Assembly: GCA_016192455.1 (NCBI GenBank)
Contig: JACPUC010000011.1
Span: 124,001 to 188,000 of the forward strand
DNA: 64,000 bases
Direction of reading: 5' to 3'
Source of the DNA: Candidatus Tectimicrobiota bacterium
GTDB taxonomy: Bacteria; JACPUC01
Part shown: one piece after another, positions 35,947-44,864 of the stretch
Numbering within the stretch: the first letter of the stretch is position 1
Layout of the letters: each line of letters starts with the position of its first letter
Program-made: the position numbers and the translations under genes
The notes under the pieces: generated by a model
The model's database searches: none
Told to the model about the DNA's origin: nothing
What the model saw: only the letters and a program-made list of their open reading frames with translations

Positions 35947-36981
35947 GTGTTGAAAGGCTTACCGTCAGCAGTTCGACGATCGGCGTCACAAACTCGACCG
36001 CGCGGCGGCGTGGCGGCCTCCTTCCTCGCCTTCCTGGCGTTTGCCTTCCTTGTGGCGCCGGTGAGCGCCCAACCGGCGCCCCAACCGAGTCTCCAGTCTG
36101 CTTCCCAGCCCGCGGCAGGGAGCGCCTCCGCCGCAACGGGAGGGACAGCCCCTCCGCCGCCTCAGACACCCGTTCCCGCGGGGGAACCGCCCCGCCAGGG
36201 TCCTCAGCCGGCACTGGCCCCGCCCGCCGAGACCCCCGGCGGCTTGCCCGCGAGCGGCGAGCCAGAGGCCACACCGGCGGTGATCCGACGGACCTCGGGG
36301 GAGCCGCTGCCGCTGGCCACCATCGTTCTCGATCCCGGCCATGGGGGGAGTGATGCGGGGATCATCGGCCCCGGCGGAACCCGTGAGAAGAATGTGGCGC
36401 TGCAACTGGCGAGGGAGATGCAACGAGAGTTACAAGGCCGCTTTGGACTACGGGTGGTGCTGACGCGCGAGGGTGACTATGCGATGGCGGAGCAGGAGCG
36501 CGTGGCGCGCGCCAACAGCCTGCATGCTTCCCTCTACCTGAGTCTCCACATGAAGGGGGGCCGCAGCACCAACGTGCAGGGAACCGACCTCATCGTGGCG
36601 CCGCCGCCCGAGGCGGTCAGTCCCGCCTCCTCCGGCGGCGCGGCCTCGAAGACGGGCGGTACGATCGAGGTGAAGGTGCGCGGCGAGGTGCTCCGTTTGC
36701 AGTCCTGGGAGCTGCTGCCGGCATCGGCGGCCGCCGTGAGCCGACGGCTGGCGGCTTCCCTGGCGGAAGCTTTTCGAGCCGCCAACCCGTTCTACCCGGT
36801 GCGCCTCCTGGAGCTGCCGGTGGCGCAGCTCGTGGGCCTGCAGGCGCCTGCCGTGCTGGTGGAGGCGGCGCCCCTCGTCAACCCTGCCGAAGAGGTGAAG
36901 CTGCAGAACGCGGAATTCCTCCGCGAGCTGGCAAGGATTCTCGCGACAGGGATCGTGCAGATTTTGGGACCTGCATCGTAG
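35947..36981 (+). CDS. N-acetylmuramoyl-L-alanine amidase (Amidase_3)
   Basis: About 344-residue exported zinc amidase that cleaves peptide stems from glycan strands. A signal peptide (VAASFLAFLAFAFLVAPVSA) is followed by a long Pro/Ala-rich linker, then the catalytic domain: IVLDPGHGGSDAGIIG (zinc His), REKNVALQLAREM (zinc Glu), ASLYLSLHMKG (zinc His) and VLVEAAPLVNPAEEVKLQ (catalytic Glu). The usual SIHxN is SLHMK here. No AMIN domain is seen. The start is uncertain: GTG 35947 or TTG 35950 sit near GGGAG, and a GTG at 35896 is in frame. The next gene encodes a GerMN protein, a common partner. Confidence 0.88.
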   Translation: MLKGLPSAVRRSASQTRPRGGVAASFLAFLAFAFLVAPVSAQPAPQPSLQSASQPAAGSASAATGGTAPPPPQTPVPAGEPPRQGPQPALAPPAETPGGLPASGEPEATPAVIRRTSGEPLPLATIVLDPGHGGSDAGIIGPGGTREKNVALQLAREMQRELQGRFGLRVVLTREGDYAMAEQERVARANSLHASLYLSLHMKGGRSTNVQGTDLIVAPPPEAVSPASSGGAASKTGGTIEVKVRGEVLRLQSWELLPASAAAVSRRLAASLAEAFRAANPFYPVRLLELPVAQLVGLQAPAVLVEAAPLVNPAEEVKLQNAEFLRELARILATGIVQILGPAS

Positions 36982-37069
36982 GTCGCTCTCCTGGGGGAAA
37001 CAGCGGCACGGGCAGCGCCGCCGAGAAAAGTGCGGGCGCGAGTGGAGGTCTGGGGGAGTGGAGCCTCGA

Positions 37070-37903
37070 ATGCGCGGCAGGCTTTTCGGCACGCCGAGCG
37101 GAACACAGGCGTTGCCAGGCGCCCTGGAGAGCGCGGCCGGTTCGGCGCAGCTCTTCCTTCTCTTCCTGGTGGTGCTGGCCTTGGCAAGCAGCGTCGGCTT
37201 CTTCGGCTACCTCAAGCGTGATGAAGTGACGCGGCTGCTGCGGCGCCTCAAACCGACGGCGCCGATCGAGTCGCCCGTCCCCAGAGCGCCGCAGACGTCC
37301 CCAACTCAGCCGGCCGCGCGGCTGCCCGCCACAGGCTTGCAGGCTGCGGCCGAGCCGGCGCCCGCCCTCGTGTGGTACCGCCCCGACAGCACTGGCGAGC
37401 AGCTCGCGCAGACGCAGGTGGCCCTGCCACCTGCCACAGCGGCGGAGGGGGAGCCGGGGGAAGACCCGCCGCGCTCCCGGCTTGAGCAGGTGCTGACGCT
37501 GCTCTTCCAGCCGAATCCTGAGGCAGGAGCGGCGGGCATCCCTGAGGGGACGCGCCTGGCGGCCTACTTCCTTACCCCTGACGGGACTCTCTACCTCGAT
37601 GTAAATGAAGCATTTCGCGCCCAACCCCAGGGGAGCTGGAGCGAGGCGGTCGGCGCGTACGCCGTCGTCAACACCTTGACGAGCAACTTCCCCGAGGTGC
37701 GGCGCGTACAGTTCCTCGTCGAGGGGAAACCGGCGACGACCCTGGCGGGGCACCTCGACCTGTCGCGCCCCCTCGGCGCGCGAGCCTTGACGCCGCTCCA
37801 GGTCGGCCCGCAGGCAACCCCCCAGCCCAATCTTCAACCCGCTCCCCAGCCCGGCGGCGACGCGGCGCCGGACGCCGGTTCTCCCTGGGAGGGCGGGGGA
37901 TAA
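37070..37903 (+). CDS. GerMN-domain protein
   Basis: 277-residue protein with one N-terminal transmembrane anchor (AQLFLLFLVVLALASSVGFFGYL), a Pro/Ala-rich linker and a C-terminal GerMN domain (LEQVLTLLFQPN, IPEGTRLAAYFLTPDGTLYLDVNEAFRA, EAVGAYAVVNTLTSNFPEVRRVQFLVEGKPATTLAGHLDLSRPL). The domain was first found in Bacillus GerM and is thought to bind cell-wall-related ligands; in diderms it often follows an amidase, as here. ATG 37070 follows GGAG; GTG 37058 is the alternative. A Pro/Gln-rich C-terminal tail is non-conserved. rph follows 120 bp downstream in the same direction. Confidence 0.87.
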   Translation: MRGRLFGTPSGTQALPGALESAAGSAQLFLLFLVVLALASSVGFFGYLKRDEVTRLLRRLKPTAPIESPVPRAPQTSPTQPAARLPATGLQAAAEPAPALVWYRPDSTGEQLAQTQVALPPATAAEGEPGEDPPRSRLEQVLTLLFQPNPEAGAAGIPEGTRLAAYFLTPDGTLYLDVNEAFRAQPQGSWSEAVGAYAVVNTLTSNFPEVRRVQFLVEGKPATTLAGHLDLSRPLGARALTPLQVGPQATPQPNLQPAPQPGGDAAPDAGSPWEGGG

Positions 37904-38023
37904 GCCCCCGGACGCCTTCCACCGCCGCGGCGGGGTGCCGGGCAGGCGCTACAGGTATGGGGCCCGGGGCGGCCTCCCGGCGCTGCCGCGCTGCATTGCA
38001 CCACAGAGAATAGAGGATGCCGC

Positions 38024-38749
38024 ATGAATCAGGCAGTGCGCATCGATGGGCGACGGTTCGACGAGCTTCGCCCGGTGACGATCGAGCGCGGCGTCAACAA
38101 GTACGCCGAGGGATCGGCCCTCATCAGCGTGGGCGACACCCGCGTCCTCTGCACCGCCAGCGTCGAGCCGGGGGTGCCGCAGTTCCTGCGCGACAGCGGC
38201 CTGGGCTGGGTGACGGGGGAGTACGCCATGCTGCCGCGCGCCGGCAACACCCGCAAGGTCCGCGAGCGCGGCCGCACCGACGGCCGGTCGCTGGAAATCC
38301 AGCGTCTCATCGGGCGCTCCCTGCGGGCCATCGTGAATCGGCGGCACCTCGGCGACCGCACCATCTGGCTCGATTGCGATGTGCTTCAGGCCGACGGCGG
38401 CACGCGCTGCGCCGCCATCACTGGAGCCTTCGTGGCGCTCTGCGAGGCGGTGAAGTTCCTCGAACGCGAGCGCTCCATCTGGGAGAAGGTGCTCCTGGAC
38501 CACGTGGCGGCGGTGAGCGTCGGCATCGTCAACGGCGAGCCCTGCCTCGACCTCAACTACTACGAGGACTCCAGCGCCCACGTGGACATGAATGTCGTCA
38601 TGACCGGCAAGGGCGCCTTCGTCGAGCTGCAGGGGACCTCCGAGCAGGCGCCCTTCCAGCGCCAGGAACTCGACAGCATGCTGGAGCTGGCGCAGCGCGG
38701 CATCGAGAAGCTGGTGGCGATGCAGAAACAGGCGCTGGGGGCGATGTGA
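38024..38749 (+). CDS. rph: ribonuclease PH
   Basis: 241-residue phosphorolytic 3'-5' exoribonuclease that trims tRNA 3' ends, forming a hexameric ring. The family pattern is intact: [77 protein letters not shown] (phosphate-binding Arg cluster), [24 protein letters not shown] and [31 protein letters not shown]. The start ATG follows GAGG. rdgB begins one base after its stop, so the two are cotranscribed, and tRNA-Pro lies just beyond. Confidence 0.98.
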   Translation: MNQAVRIDGRRFDELRPVTIERGVNKYAEGSALISVGDTRVLCTASVEPGVPQFLRDSGLGWVTGEYAMLPRAGNTRKVRERGRTDGRSLEIQRLIGRSLRAIVNRRHLGDRTIWLDCDVLQADGGTRCAAITGAFVALCEAVKFLERERSIWEKVLLDHVAAVSVGIVNGEPCLDLNYYEDSSAHVDMNVVMTGKGAFVELQGTSEQAPFQRQELDSMLELAQRGIEKLVAMQKQALGAM

Positions 38750-38750
38750 C

Positions 38751-39437
38751 GTGCCGCGCGCCGCGCCCCGCAGTCTTCTCCTTGCCACGCGCAACGCCGG
38801 CAAGGTGCGCGAGATGCGCGCCGCCCTGGCGGGCCTGGCCATCGACGTGAGCAGCCTGGCCGAGCTGGGGTCGCGGGTGGTTTTGCCGGAAGCGGGCCGC
38901 ACCTATGCCGAGAATGCCGCCGCCAAGGCCAGGGTTGCGGCGGAGACGACGCGGCTCGCAGCGCTGGCGGACGATTCAGGGCTGGAGGTGGACGACCTGG
39001 GCGGCGAGCCGGGCGTGCACACGGCGCGCTACTTCGGCGCCGACCTCAGCGATGCCGAGAAGGTGGCGCGGCTGCTGGCGCGCCTCGAGGGCTTGCCGCC
39101 GGAGCGGCGCGCGGCGCGATTTCGTTGCCTGATCGCCCTGGCCTGGCCGCGAGGGGAGGGGGGCGGAGAGGCGGCGGCGCCCGGCCGCGTCGAGCTCTTC
39201 GAAGGCGTCTGCGAGGGCGTCTTGGCGACGGAGGCGCGCGGCGCCGGCGGCTTCGGCTTCGATCCGGTTTTCATTCCCGCAGGGGAAAGCCTCACCTTCG
39301 CCCAGCTTCCCCCCGAGCGCAAGGCCGCCATCAGCCACCGGGCCCGGGCGCTGGCAAAGGTGCGCGCCTTCCTCGCCGGCCGGCCCGCCGGCGATCGCCC
39401 GCCAGGGCAGGGCAAAAGCGCCGCGGGAACGGCGTAA
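38751..39437 (+). CDS. rdgB: XTP/dITP pyrophosphatase (RdgB/HAM1)
   Basis: 228-residue house-cleaning enzyme that hydrolyses non-canonical purine triphosphates (XTP, dITP, ITP) to monophosphates. Motifs are LLLATRNAGKVREM at the N-terminus, LADDSGLEVDDLGGEPGVHTARY, GAGGFGFDPVFIP and AISHRARAL. The start is GTG immediately after the rph stop, consistent with coupling. The middle has a Gly/Glu-rich insertion (GEGGGEAAAPGRVELFEG) of the size often seen in this family, and a short Pro/Lys tail ends the protein. The rph-rdgB pairing is a widespread gene order. Confidence 0.97.
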   Translation: MPRAAPRSLLLATRNAGKVREMRAALAGLAIDVSSLAELGSRVVLPEAGRTYAENAAAKARVAAETTRLAALADDSGLEVDDLGGEPGVHTARYFGADLSDAEKVARLLARLEGLPPERRAARFRCLIALAWPRGEGGGEAAAPGRVELFEGVCEGVLATEARGAGGFGFDPVFIPAGESLTFAQLPPERKAAISHRARALAKVRAFLAGRPAGDRPPGQGKSAAGTA

Positions 39438-39525
39438 CCCTCGGCGGCACAAGGCTCAAGCACGCCCGGCGGGGCGCCTTGCAGGTTTGACACAGAGGTG
39501 GTATCAATAGAAACTGACCTATGGA

Positions 39526-39974
<449 letters not shown>

Positions 39975-41408
39975 ATGAATCCCCTTATCCACATAAGCGC
40001 CTTTCAGCTGATTGAGGGGCTGCGCTCTGGCCTATCACGATTCTCTGGCCCAAGCAGGGTAGCCCTCTTAATGGCAGTAAATTCGAATGATCCAATCAAA
40101 GTATACGATTATCATTGCTTATTAGGTCCCAAGAAAAAAGAATTGAAAAATAGGTACATTGATACGGATGTATGGAAGCGTCATGTCGAGAGCAGTACTC
40201 GTTCTTGGGGAAGTAATATTGAGAAAAATCTAGGCGGGATTGAGATACCAGGACTCATCTCGTGGGGTTCGCAATCACGGAACGTCTACTACCAGATGTG
40301 GTTTACAGAGAATCACCAGAATCTCTGTTCCGAAGGTCCTACAGAAAGATGGTTGCAAAAGGCAGCATCGCTGCGATCTAGTGATACGGGCAACATGGCT
40401 GCTTTGATGTCAGGTGCATCTAGCGGAGCGATAGAGTGGTATGGTAATGGAGCAATTCAGTTCCACTTACAAGCTAGGCTGCAGTCTCTACTTGGTACAG
40501 ATTCGAAGCTTCCAATCGAGAAAATCTTGAACGCCATCTTGGCGGTATCTATAACTAGGGAAGAAGGCAAGAAAGTATCAGGTAATCTTGTCTTTATTGA
40601 AACTAAACAACTAGAAACACTTACTTTCATAAGCCGCTTTCCTGGTGGGTCCGTTCCCCAATTGGAACGTATCAAGCACCTTCGAAAACTCATTACATCA
40701 GTAGATCGAACAAATGCTTACCTTTGCTCAGATGGACATATTGTAACTGGCATAATTCAAAACCAAATACCAGAGTATGCGATCCTTGCAAGATATGACG
40801 CTGGGCGAGGAGAACTCCTTATTAACGATGAGCCAGTATGCACTTTTGCAGATGGGCGATTTTGCGGGACTCATTTGAGGCCAGATTTATTTGCTTTGCA
40901 AGAAGCTCTCACTACGCTTGAAGCAGATCATAATTATCAACCTGAATTCCTTAAAAGGATATTGGCTCTAGTCGAGACTGCTTGGGAACGACAGCATGGT
41001 TGTACACTTGTGCTGGATGTAGGTGTAAATTCCCTTAGTCTTCCTGGCCAGCTCCTTGATCCACCCTTGGACCTTAGTACAGATGAGAATTTATCTCTAG
41101 CCAAGTCAATGACCATGATTGATGGAGCCTTGCACATAGACTTCAGGAATCAGATACGTGCATTTTCATGCCTCCTGGATGGACTAGCGACGCCAAATGA
41201 AGATCGGTCACGAGGTGCACGATATAACTCGGCCCTTCGATTCAGCAAGAGCCACGCCGGCACGATTGTGGTCGTCATATCAGAGGACGGTCCGATTTCG
41301 ATCTTTTCGAACGGAGAAGATTTGACTGCTTCACCAAGCTGGCCAGACATGGAGAGGATTGATATTGATCCACCAACCTTATTTCAATGGTTGCAGGATG
41401 ATTCTTAA
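39975..41408 (+). CDS. DisA/DAC-like nucleotide cyclase candidate with N-terminal sensor region
   Basis: 477-residue soluble protein, AT-rich relative to flanking genes. The C-terminal 100 residues resemble the diadenylate cyclase (DisA_N/DAC) domain: MIDGALHID with DGA at 383-385, RAFSCLLDG, GARYNSALRFS (414-424, where DAC enzymes have GTRHRAA), and TIVVVISEDGPISIFSNGED. The DGA motif is kept, but the RHR motif reads RYN, so catalysis is uncertain. The N-terminal 350 residues match no domain I know and may be a sensor, like the DACNV-type regions described for DAC-linked conflict systems. If active it would make c-di-AMP or a related dinucleotide. There is no effector gene alongside. The ribosome-binding site is weak; the start is the first ATG. 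Confidence 0.75.
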   Translation: MNPLIHISAFQLIEGLRSGLSRFSGPSRVALLMAVNSNDPIKVYDYHCLLGPKKKELKNRYIDTDVWKRHVESSTRSWGSNIEKNLGGIEIPGLISWGSQSRNVYYQMWFTENHQNLCSEGPTERWLQKAASLRSSDTGNMAALMSGASSGAIEWYGNGAIQFHLQARLQSLLGTDSKLPIEKILNAILAVSITREEGKKVSGNLVFIETKQLETLTFISRFPGGSVPQLERIKHLRKLITSVDRTNAYLCSDGHIVTGIIQNQIPEYAILARYDAGRGELLINDEPVCTFADGRFCGTHLRPDLFALQEALTTLEADHNYQPEFLKRILALVETAWERQHGCTLVLDVGVNSLSLPGQLLDPPLDLSTDENLSLAKSMTMIDGALHIDFRNQIRAFSCLLDGLATPNEDRSRGARYNSALRFSKSHAGTIVVVISEDGPISIFSNGEDLTASPSWPDMERIDIDPPTLFQWLQDDS

Positions 41409-41642
41409 TCGGCTCATTAGATATTTGTGTGGGTAACAGGGTGGAGATCGAGGCTTCCGGGGGCGCGAATGAACGGAGACAACGTAGAAGGGGTTGCCCC
41501 ACTGCCCCAACATTGCCCAAATGAAGTGAGTAATTGTGATAATCTGTGAAACTCATTGAACTGCTCGTTGGCTGTAAGTTATTGAGACATAAGGCAAACT
41601 TCCGCCTGCTTGACATTTCCTTGCCTTGTGGTAAGCTCTTTA
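41409..41642. other. right arm of the tRNA-Pro insertion
   Basis: 234 bases, no gene. The first half is GC-mixed, the second AT-rich, leading to the promoter-like pair at 41610-41637 and the tRNA-derived repeat. Confidence 0.35.
41610..41637 (+). promoter_or_regulatory. promoter-like pair before the tRNA-Pro fragment
   Basis: Perfect TTGACA (41610-41615), 16 bases, TAAGCT (41632-41637), ending just before the partial tRNA-Pro sequence. It may drive the downstream MNT gene at 41756, or be a relic of a former tRNA promoter. Confidence 0.4.
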
Positions 41643-41683
41643 GGAGCATGGGCTCGGAGGTTCAAATCCTCTTGCCCCGACCA
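41643..41683 (+). repeat. degenerate 3' copy of tRNA-Pro (candidate attachment site)
   Basis: Shares TCGGAGGTTCAAATCCTCT and GCCCCGACCA with the 3' end of tRNA-Pro (39563-39603), with a handful of mismatches. Weaker similarity continues into the anticodon arm (TTTAGGAGC against TTTGGGAGC). The 5' half of the tRNA is absent. Confidence 0.85.
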
Positions 41684-41755
41684 GAAAACGAATGAGAATA
41701 GGCAACGATGCCCGCTTGAGCTTGGTTGAGGGTCGCCCGAGCGGCGAGGTGAGCG

Positions 41756-42073
41756 ATGGGCAGCAAGGTCCAGATCGACATCCCTAGAGAGAAGATCGCG
41801 GCCTTCTGCCGGAAGTGGAAGGTGCGCGAGTTTTCGCTCTTCGGCTCGGTGCTGCGGGAGGATTTCCGGCCCGAGAGCGACGTGGACGTGCTGGTATCGT
41901 TCGACCCGGAGGCCACCTGGAGCCTGCTTGACATCGTGACCATGCAAGACGAGTTGGCGGAGATTTTCGGCCGCAAGGTGGACCTGGTCGAGCGGCAAGC
42001 CGTCGAGGGGAGTTCGAACCCGTTTCGCCGGCGCCGTATTCTGAACAACGTGGAGCAGGTCCTCATTGGATGA
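41756..42073 (+). CDS. MNT-domain nucleotidyltransferase antitoxin
   Basis: 105-residue minimal nucleotidyltransferase of the MntA type. The catalytic motif is intact: GS at 30-31, then 10 residues, then DVD at 42-44 (LFGSVLREDFRPESDVDVLVSF), with a third Asp in FGRKVDLVE. In MNT-HEPN modules such proteins neutralise the HEPN RNase by adding AMPs to a Tyr near its active site. The start is ATG at 41756. It is GC-rich like the host genome and lies just outside the tRNA-Pro repeat. The HEPN partner that should follow is reduced to a few codons, so this antitoxin is an orphan. Confidence 0.9.
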   Translation: MGSKVQIDIPREKIAAFCRKWKVREFSLFGSVLREDFRPESDVDVLVSFDPEATWSLLDIVTMQDELAEIFGRKVDLVERQAVEGSSNPFRRRRILNNVEQVLIG

Positions 42074-42095
42074 GAACGACGCGGCCTGCCTCCCG
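42066..42095 (+). pseudogene. remnant N-terminus of a HEPN toxin
   Basis: Overlapping the MNT stop, the frame from TTG 42066 reads DENDAACL, the typical first residues of HEPN partners (MDERDAAYL-like). After about nine codons the similarity stops and unrelated sequence leads to the thiolase gene. A HEPN protein would need over 100 residues, so the toxin has been deleted. Confidence 0.55.
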
Positions 42096-42283
42096 CGGTC
42101 AACGAGTTACTTTATCTTCCAGCAGTCGTCGTGTTCATCCCTGGCGGCGGCCGGCGGCCTCATGGGCCAGGGAATGCGTGGAGAACGCCTCAGCTCCGCT
42201 TGGCCTCGTGACCCAGGGACGCAACGGCGGCGGCGTTCCGGGCAGAGGGGAAGCGGCAGGCGGCAATGAACAGGGGAGAGCCG

Positions 42284-43426
42284 ATGTCGAACCTGCGGGA
42301 CAAGTACTGCATTGTGGGGATCGGCGAGACGCCGGTGGGCAAGGTCGACGGGATTACGAACCTCGGCTTCAACCTGCTGGCGGCCAAGCTCGCCATCGAG
42401 GACGCCGGGCTCACGAACAAGGACATCGACGGCGTGCTGACGACGCACCCGTATGGTGATCCCCCCTTCATGTACAGCATCCAGATCGCCGAGAAGCTGG
42501 GGATTCAGCCGACCTACACGACCGACCTGAACCTCGGCGGGGCCACGCCGGTGGCGCTGGTCGAGCACGCCGTCATGGGCATCGAGGCGGGCCTCGCCAG
42601 CACCGTGGTGGTGAGCTTCGGCGAGGCGCTGCGCAGCAAGATCAAGCATCACGGCAAGTTCCGCATGGGGCGCGAGGATTTCGGCAACCCCTACGGCGAG
42701 GTGGTCGGCATCACCTACGCCATGGCGGCGCGGCGGCACATGCACCAGTACGGCACCACCAACGAGCAGTTCGGCCACATCGCCGTCGCCATGCGCAAAC
42801 ACGCCTGCCTCAACCCCAACGCCCAGGAGCGCGAGCCGATCACCATCGCGGACTACCACGCCTCGCCCTGGATTTGCGAGCCCTTCCGCCGCCTCGATAT
42901 CTGCCTCATCTCGAACGGCGGCGGCGCCGTCGTCGTCACCTCGGCGGAGCGCGCCAGGAATATGAAGAAGAAGCCGGTCTACATCAGCGCCTTCGCCGAG
43001 CAGCACACCCACAAGAACTTCTATAACATGCCGGACATGACGACCTGGGGCGCCAAGCGCGCCGCCGAGAAGCTCTACAAGAACGCCGGTGTGGGACCGA
43101 AGGACGTCGACGTGGCGGAGTTCTACGACTGCTTCACCTACACCGTCCTGGTGCAGATCGAGGACTACGGCTTCTGCCCCAAGGGCGAAGGCGGCAGGTT
43201 CGTCGAGAACGGCAACATCGAGCTGGGGGGCGAGCTGCCGGTGAACACCCACGGCGGGCTGCTGTCGCAGGCGCACATCGACGGCATGCTGCACATCACC
43301 GAGGGGGTGAAGCAGCTTCGCGGCGAGTGCGGCCCGCGGCAGGTGAAGGATGCGGAGGTTTGCCTGGTGACCGGCAACGGCGGCTCCGCCGGAGCTACCC
43401 ACTCATCCCTCATGCTGCGGAGGTAG
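42284..43426 (+). CDS. thiolase-fold protein, SCP-x/Ltp2-like (probable aldolase or acyltransferase)
   Basis: 380-residue thiolase-family protein. The N-terminal half has IVGIGETPVGKVDG and AIEDAGLTNKDIDGVLTTHP. The position that normally bears the nucleophilic Cys reads TDLNLGGATPVALVEHAV, so that Cys is missing. The C-terminal half keeps VDVAEFYDCFTYTVLVQIEDYGFC, NTHGGLLSQAHIDGM and GNGGSAGATHSSL. Such Cys-less proteins that pair with a DUF35 partner include the Ltp2-type retro-aldolases of steroid side-chain degradation, a better analogy than classical thiolase. The start ATG 42284 follows AGGGGAG. The DUF35 gene begins four bases after its stop. Confidence 0.88.
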   Translation: MSNLRDKYCIVGIGETPVGKVDGITNLGFNLLAAKLAIEDAGLTNKDIDGVLTTHPYGDPPFMYSIQIAEKLGIQPTYTTDLNLGGATPVALVEHAVMGIEAGLASTVVVSFGEALRSKIKHHGKFRMGREDFGNPYGEVVGITYAMAARRHMHQYGTTNEQFGHIAVAMRKHACLNPNAQEREPITIADYHASPWICEPFRRLDICLISNGGGAVVVTSAERARNMKKKPVYISAFAEQHTHKNFYNMPDMTTWGAKRAAEKLYKNAGVGPKDVDVAEFYDCFTYTVLVQIEDYGFCPKGEGGRFVENGNIELGGELPVNTHGGLLSQAHIDGMLHITEGVKQLRGECGPRQVKDAEVCLVTGNGGSAGATHSSLMLRR

Positions 43427-43430
43427 CGCC

Positions 43431-43844
43431 ATGGCGGCAGGTGACTACACGAAGCCTCTCCCCATCCCCGACGAAGACACCCAGCCCTACTTCGAGGCCT
43501 GCAAGCGCGGCGAACTGACGCTGCAGCGCTGCGACGCATGCAAGACGCTGCGCTTCGAGCCGGACAACATCTGCCCGAAATGCCTCAGCGACCGCTTCAC
43601 CTGGGAGCGCCTGAGCGGCAACGGCACGGTCTATACCTTCAGCGTCGTGCACCACGCCTACTACCCCGGCTTCAAGAGCGAGCTGCCCTACGTCATCGCC
43701 GTCGTCGAGCTGGCGGAGGGGCCGCGCATGCTCACCAATATCATCGACTGCAAGCCGGAGCTGGTGAAGATCGGCATGCCGGTGAAGGTGACGTTCAAGA
43801 AGTGCACCGAGGAGATCACCCTCCCTTACTTCGTGCCGGCGTAG
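43431..43844 (+). CDS. DUF35 OB-fold/zinc-ribbon acyl-CoA-associated protein
   Basis: 137-residue protein with an N-terminal helical hook (PYFEACKRGELTLQRC), a rubredoxin-like zinc ribbon (CDACKTLRFEPDNICPKC, two CxxC pairs) and a C-terminal OB fold (GTVYTFSVVHHAYYPGFKSELPYVIAVVELAEGPRMLTNII). DUF35 proteins bind thiolase-fold enzymes and act as acyl-CoA-binding or scaffold subunits, as in archaeal HMG-CoA synthesis and steroid aldolases. It is tightly linked to the thiolase gene (four-base gap), so the two very likely form a complex. A terminator-like hairpin follows at 43973. Confidence 0.93.
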   Translation: MAAGDYTKPLPIPDEDTQPYFEACKRGELTLQRCDACKTLRFEPDNICPKCLSDRFTWERLSGNGTVYTFSVVHHAYYPGFKSELPYVIAVVELAEGPRMLTNIIDCKPELVKIGMPVKVTFKKCTEEITLPYFVPA

Positions 43845-43972
43845 GGCGTGCGCTCTTTCGCTGAGGAGGCGACGAGCCCGGCAGCCAAGGAGCCAGGTGA
43901 CGCACCGACGGGCCTGCGACGCCCACCCGGAATCAAGCCTCGCGCCCAGCCCAGCGCCGCGACCCGTCCAGG

Positions 43973-44000
43973 AACCCCGATGCTCCCCGTCGGGGTTCTT
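43973..44000 (+). terminator. terminator-like hairpin after the thiolase/DUF35 genes
   Basis: AACCCCGA and TCGGGGTT arms (43973-43980 and 43990-43997) with a nine-base loop, followed by CTTGTCTCT. The T run is short, so termination may be partial and let transcription reach the hydratase gene. Confidence 0.55.
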
Positions 44001-44078
44001 GTCTCTGTAAAGCGCGTGGTGGCCGCTGTCCTCGTCAGCAAGGCCGCCGATGCCACCCTGTTGCGAAGGAGGTACGCC

Positions 44079-44864
44079 ATGGCCCTGCTGTTCGAGAAGC
44101 GCGACCACATCGCCATCCTCACCCTGAACCGCCCCGACGCCCTGAACGCCATCGACCCGGAGACCGCCGGCGAGCTCATCCAGGCGGCCGACCGCGTCAT
44201 GGAAGAGGAGGACATCTGGGTGGGCATCTTGACCGGCGCGGGCGAGAAGGCCTTCTGCGCCGGCGCCGACGTGAAGAAGTACATCGCCCCCAGCGCCGGC
44301 AAGACGATCTCGCAGCTCCACGAGCAGTACCTCACCGGCAAGGACTTCCGCGTCGTCCTGCCGCGCATCTGGAAGCCGATGGTCTGCGCGGTGAACGGCT
44401 ATGCCCTGGGGGGCGGACTGGAGCTGGCGCTGAGCTGCGACATCCGCGTCGCCGCCGAGCACGCCCGCTTCGGCCTGCCGGAGGTGAACCTGGGGATCAT
44501 CCCCGGCGCCGGCGGCACCCAGCGCCTGGCGCGCGTCGTCGGCGTCGGCCGCGCCCTGGAGATGATCCTCACGGCGCGCCACGTGCCCGCCGCCGAGGCC
44601 CTCGCCATGGGCCTCGTCAGCCGCGTCGTGGCGAAGGAGAAGCTCATGGAGACCGCCCTCGAGGTCGCCGGCGCCATCGCCTCGAAGGGACCCGTCGCCA
44701 CCCGCTACGCCAAGGAGGCCGTCATCAAAGGATTCGAGATGCCCCTCGACCAGGCCCTCCTGCTCGAAAACATGCTCTCCACCATGCTCCGCGATACCGC
44801 CGACATGAAAGAAGGCTCCAAAGCCTTCGCCGAAAAACGCCCCCCGCAGTTCCTGGGGAAGTAA
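44079..44864 (+). CDS. enoyl-CoA hydratase/isomerase family protein
   Basis: 261-residue crotonase-fold protein. Oxyanion-hole segments are AFCAGADVKKY and VCAVNGYALGGGLELALSCDIRVAAEHARFGLPEVNLGIIPGAGGTQRL, the latter containing the Glu residues (GLPEV, position of the second catalytic Glu) typical of true hydratases. The C-terminal MKEGSKAFAEKRPPQFLGK is the classic ending. The start ATG 44079 has GAAGGAGG upstream at ideal spacing; an open extension upstream overlaps the terminator hairpin and is rejected. Together with the thiolase-fold and DUF35 genes it forms an acyl-CoA side-chain degradation module. Confidence 0.95.
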   Translation: MALLFEKRDHIAILTLNRPDALNAIDPETAGELIQAADRVMEEEDIWVGILTGAGEKAFCAGADVKKYIAPSAGKTISQLHEQYLTGKDFRVVLPRIWKPMVCAVNGYALGGGLELALSCDIRVAAEHARFGLPEVNLGIIPGAGGTQRLARVVGVGRALEMILTARHVPAAEALAMGLVSRVVAKEKLMETALEVAGAIASKGPVATRYAKEAVIKGFEMPLDQALLLENMLSTMLRDTADMKEGSKAFAEKRPPQFLGK

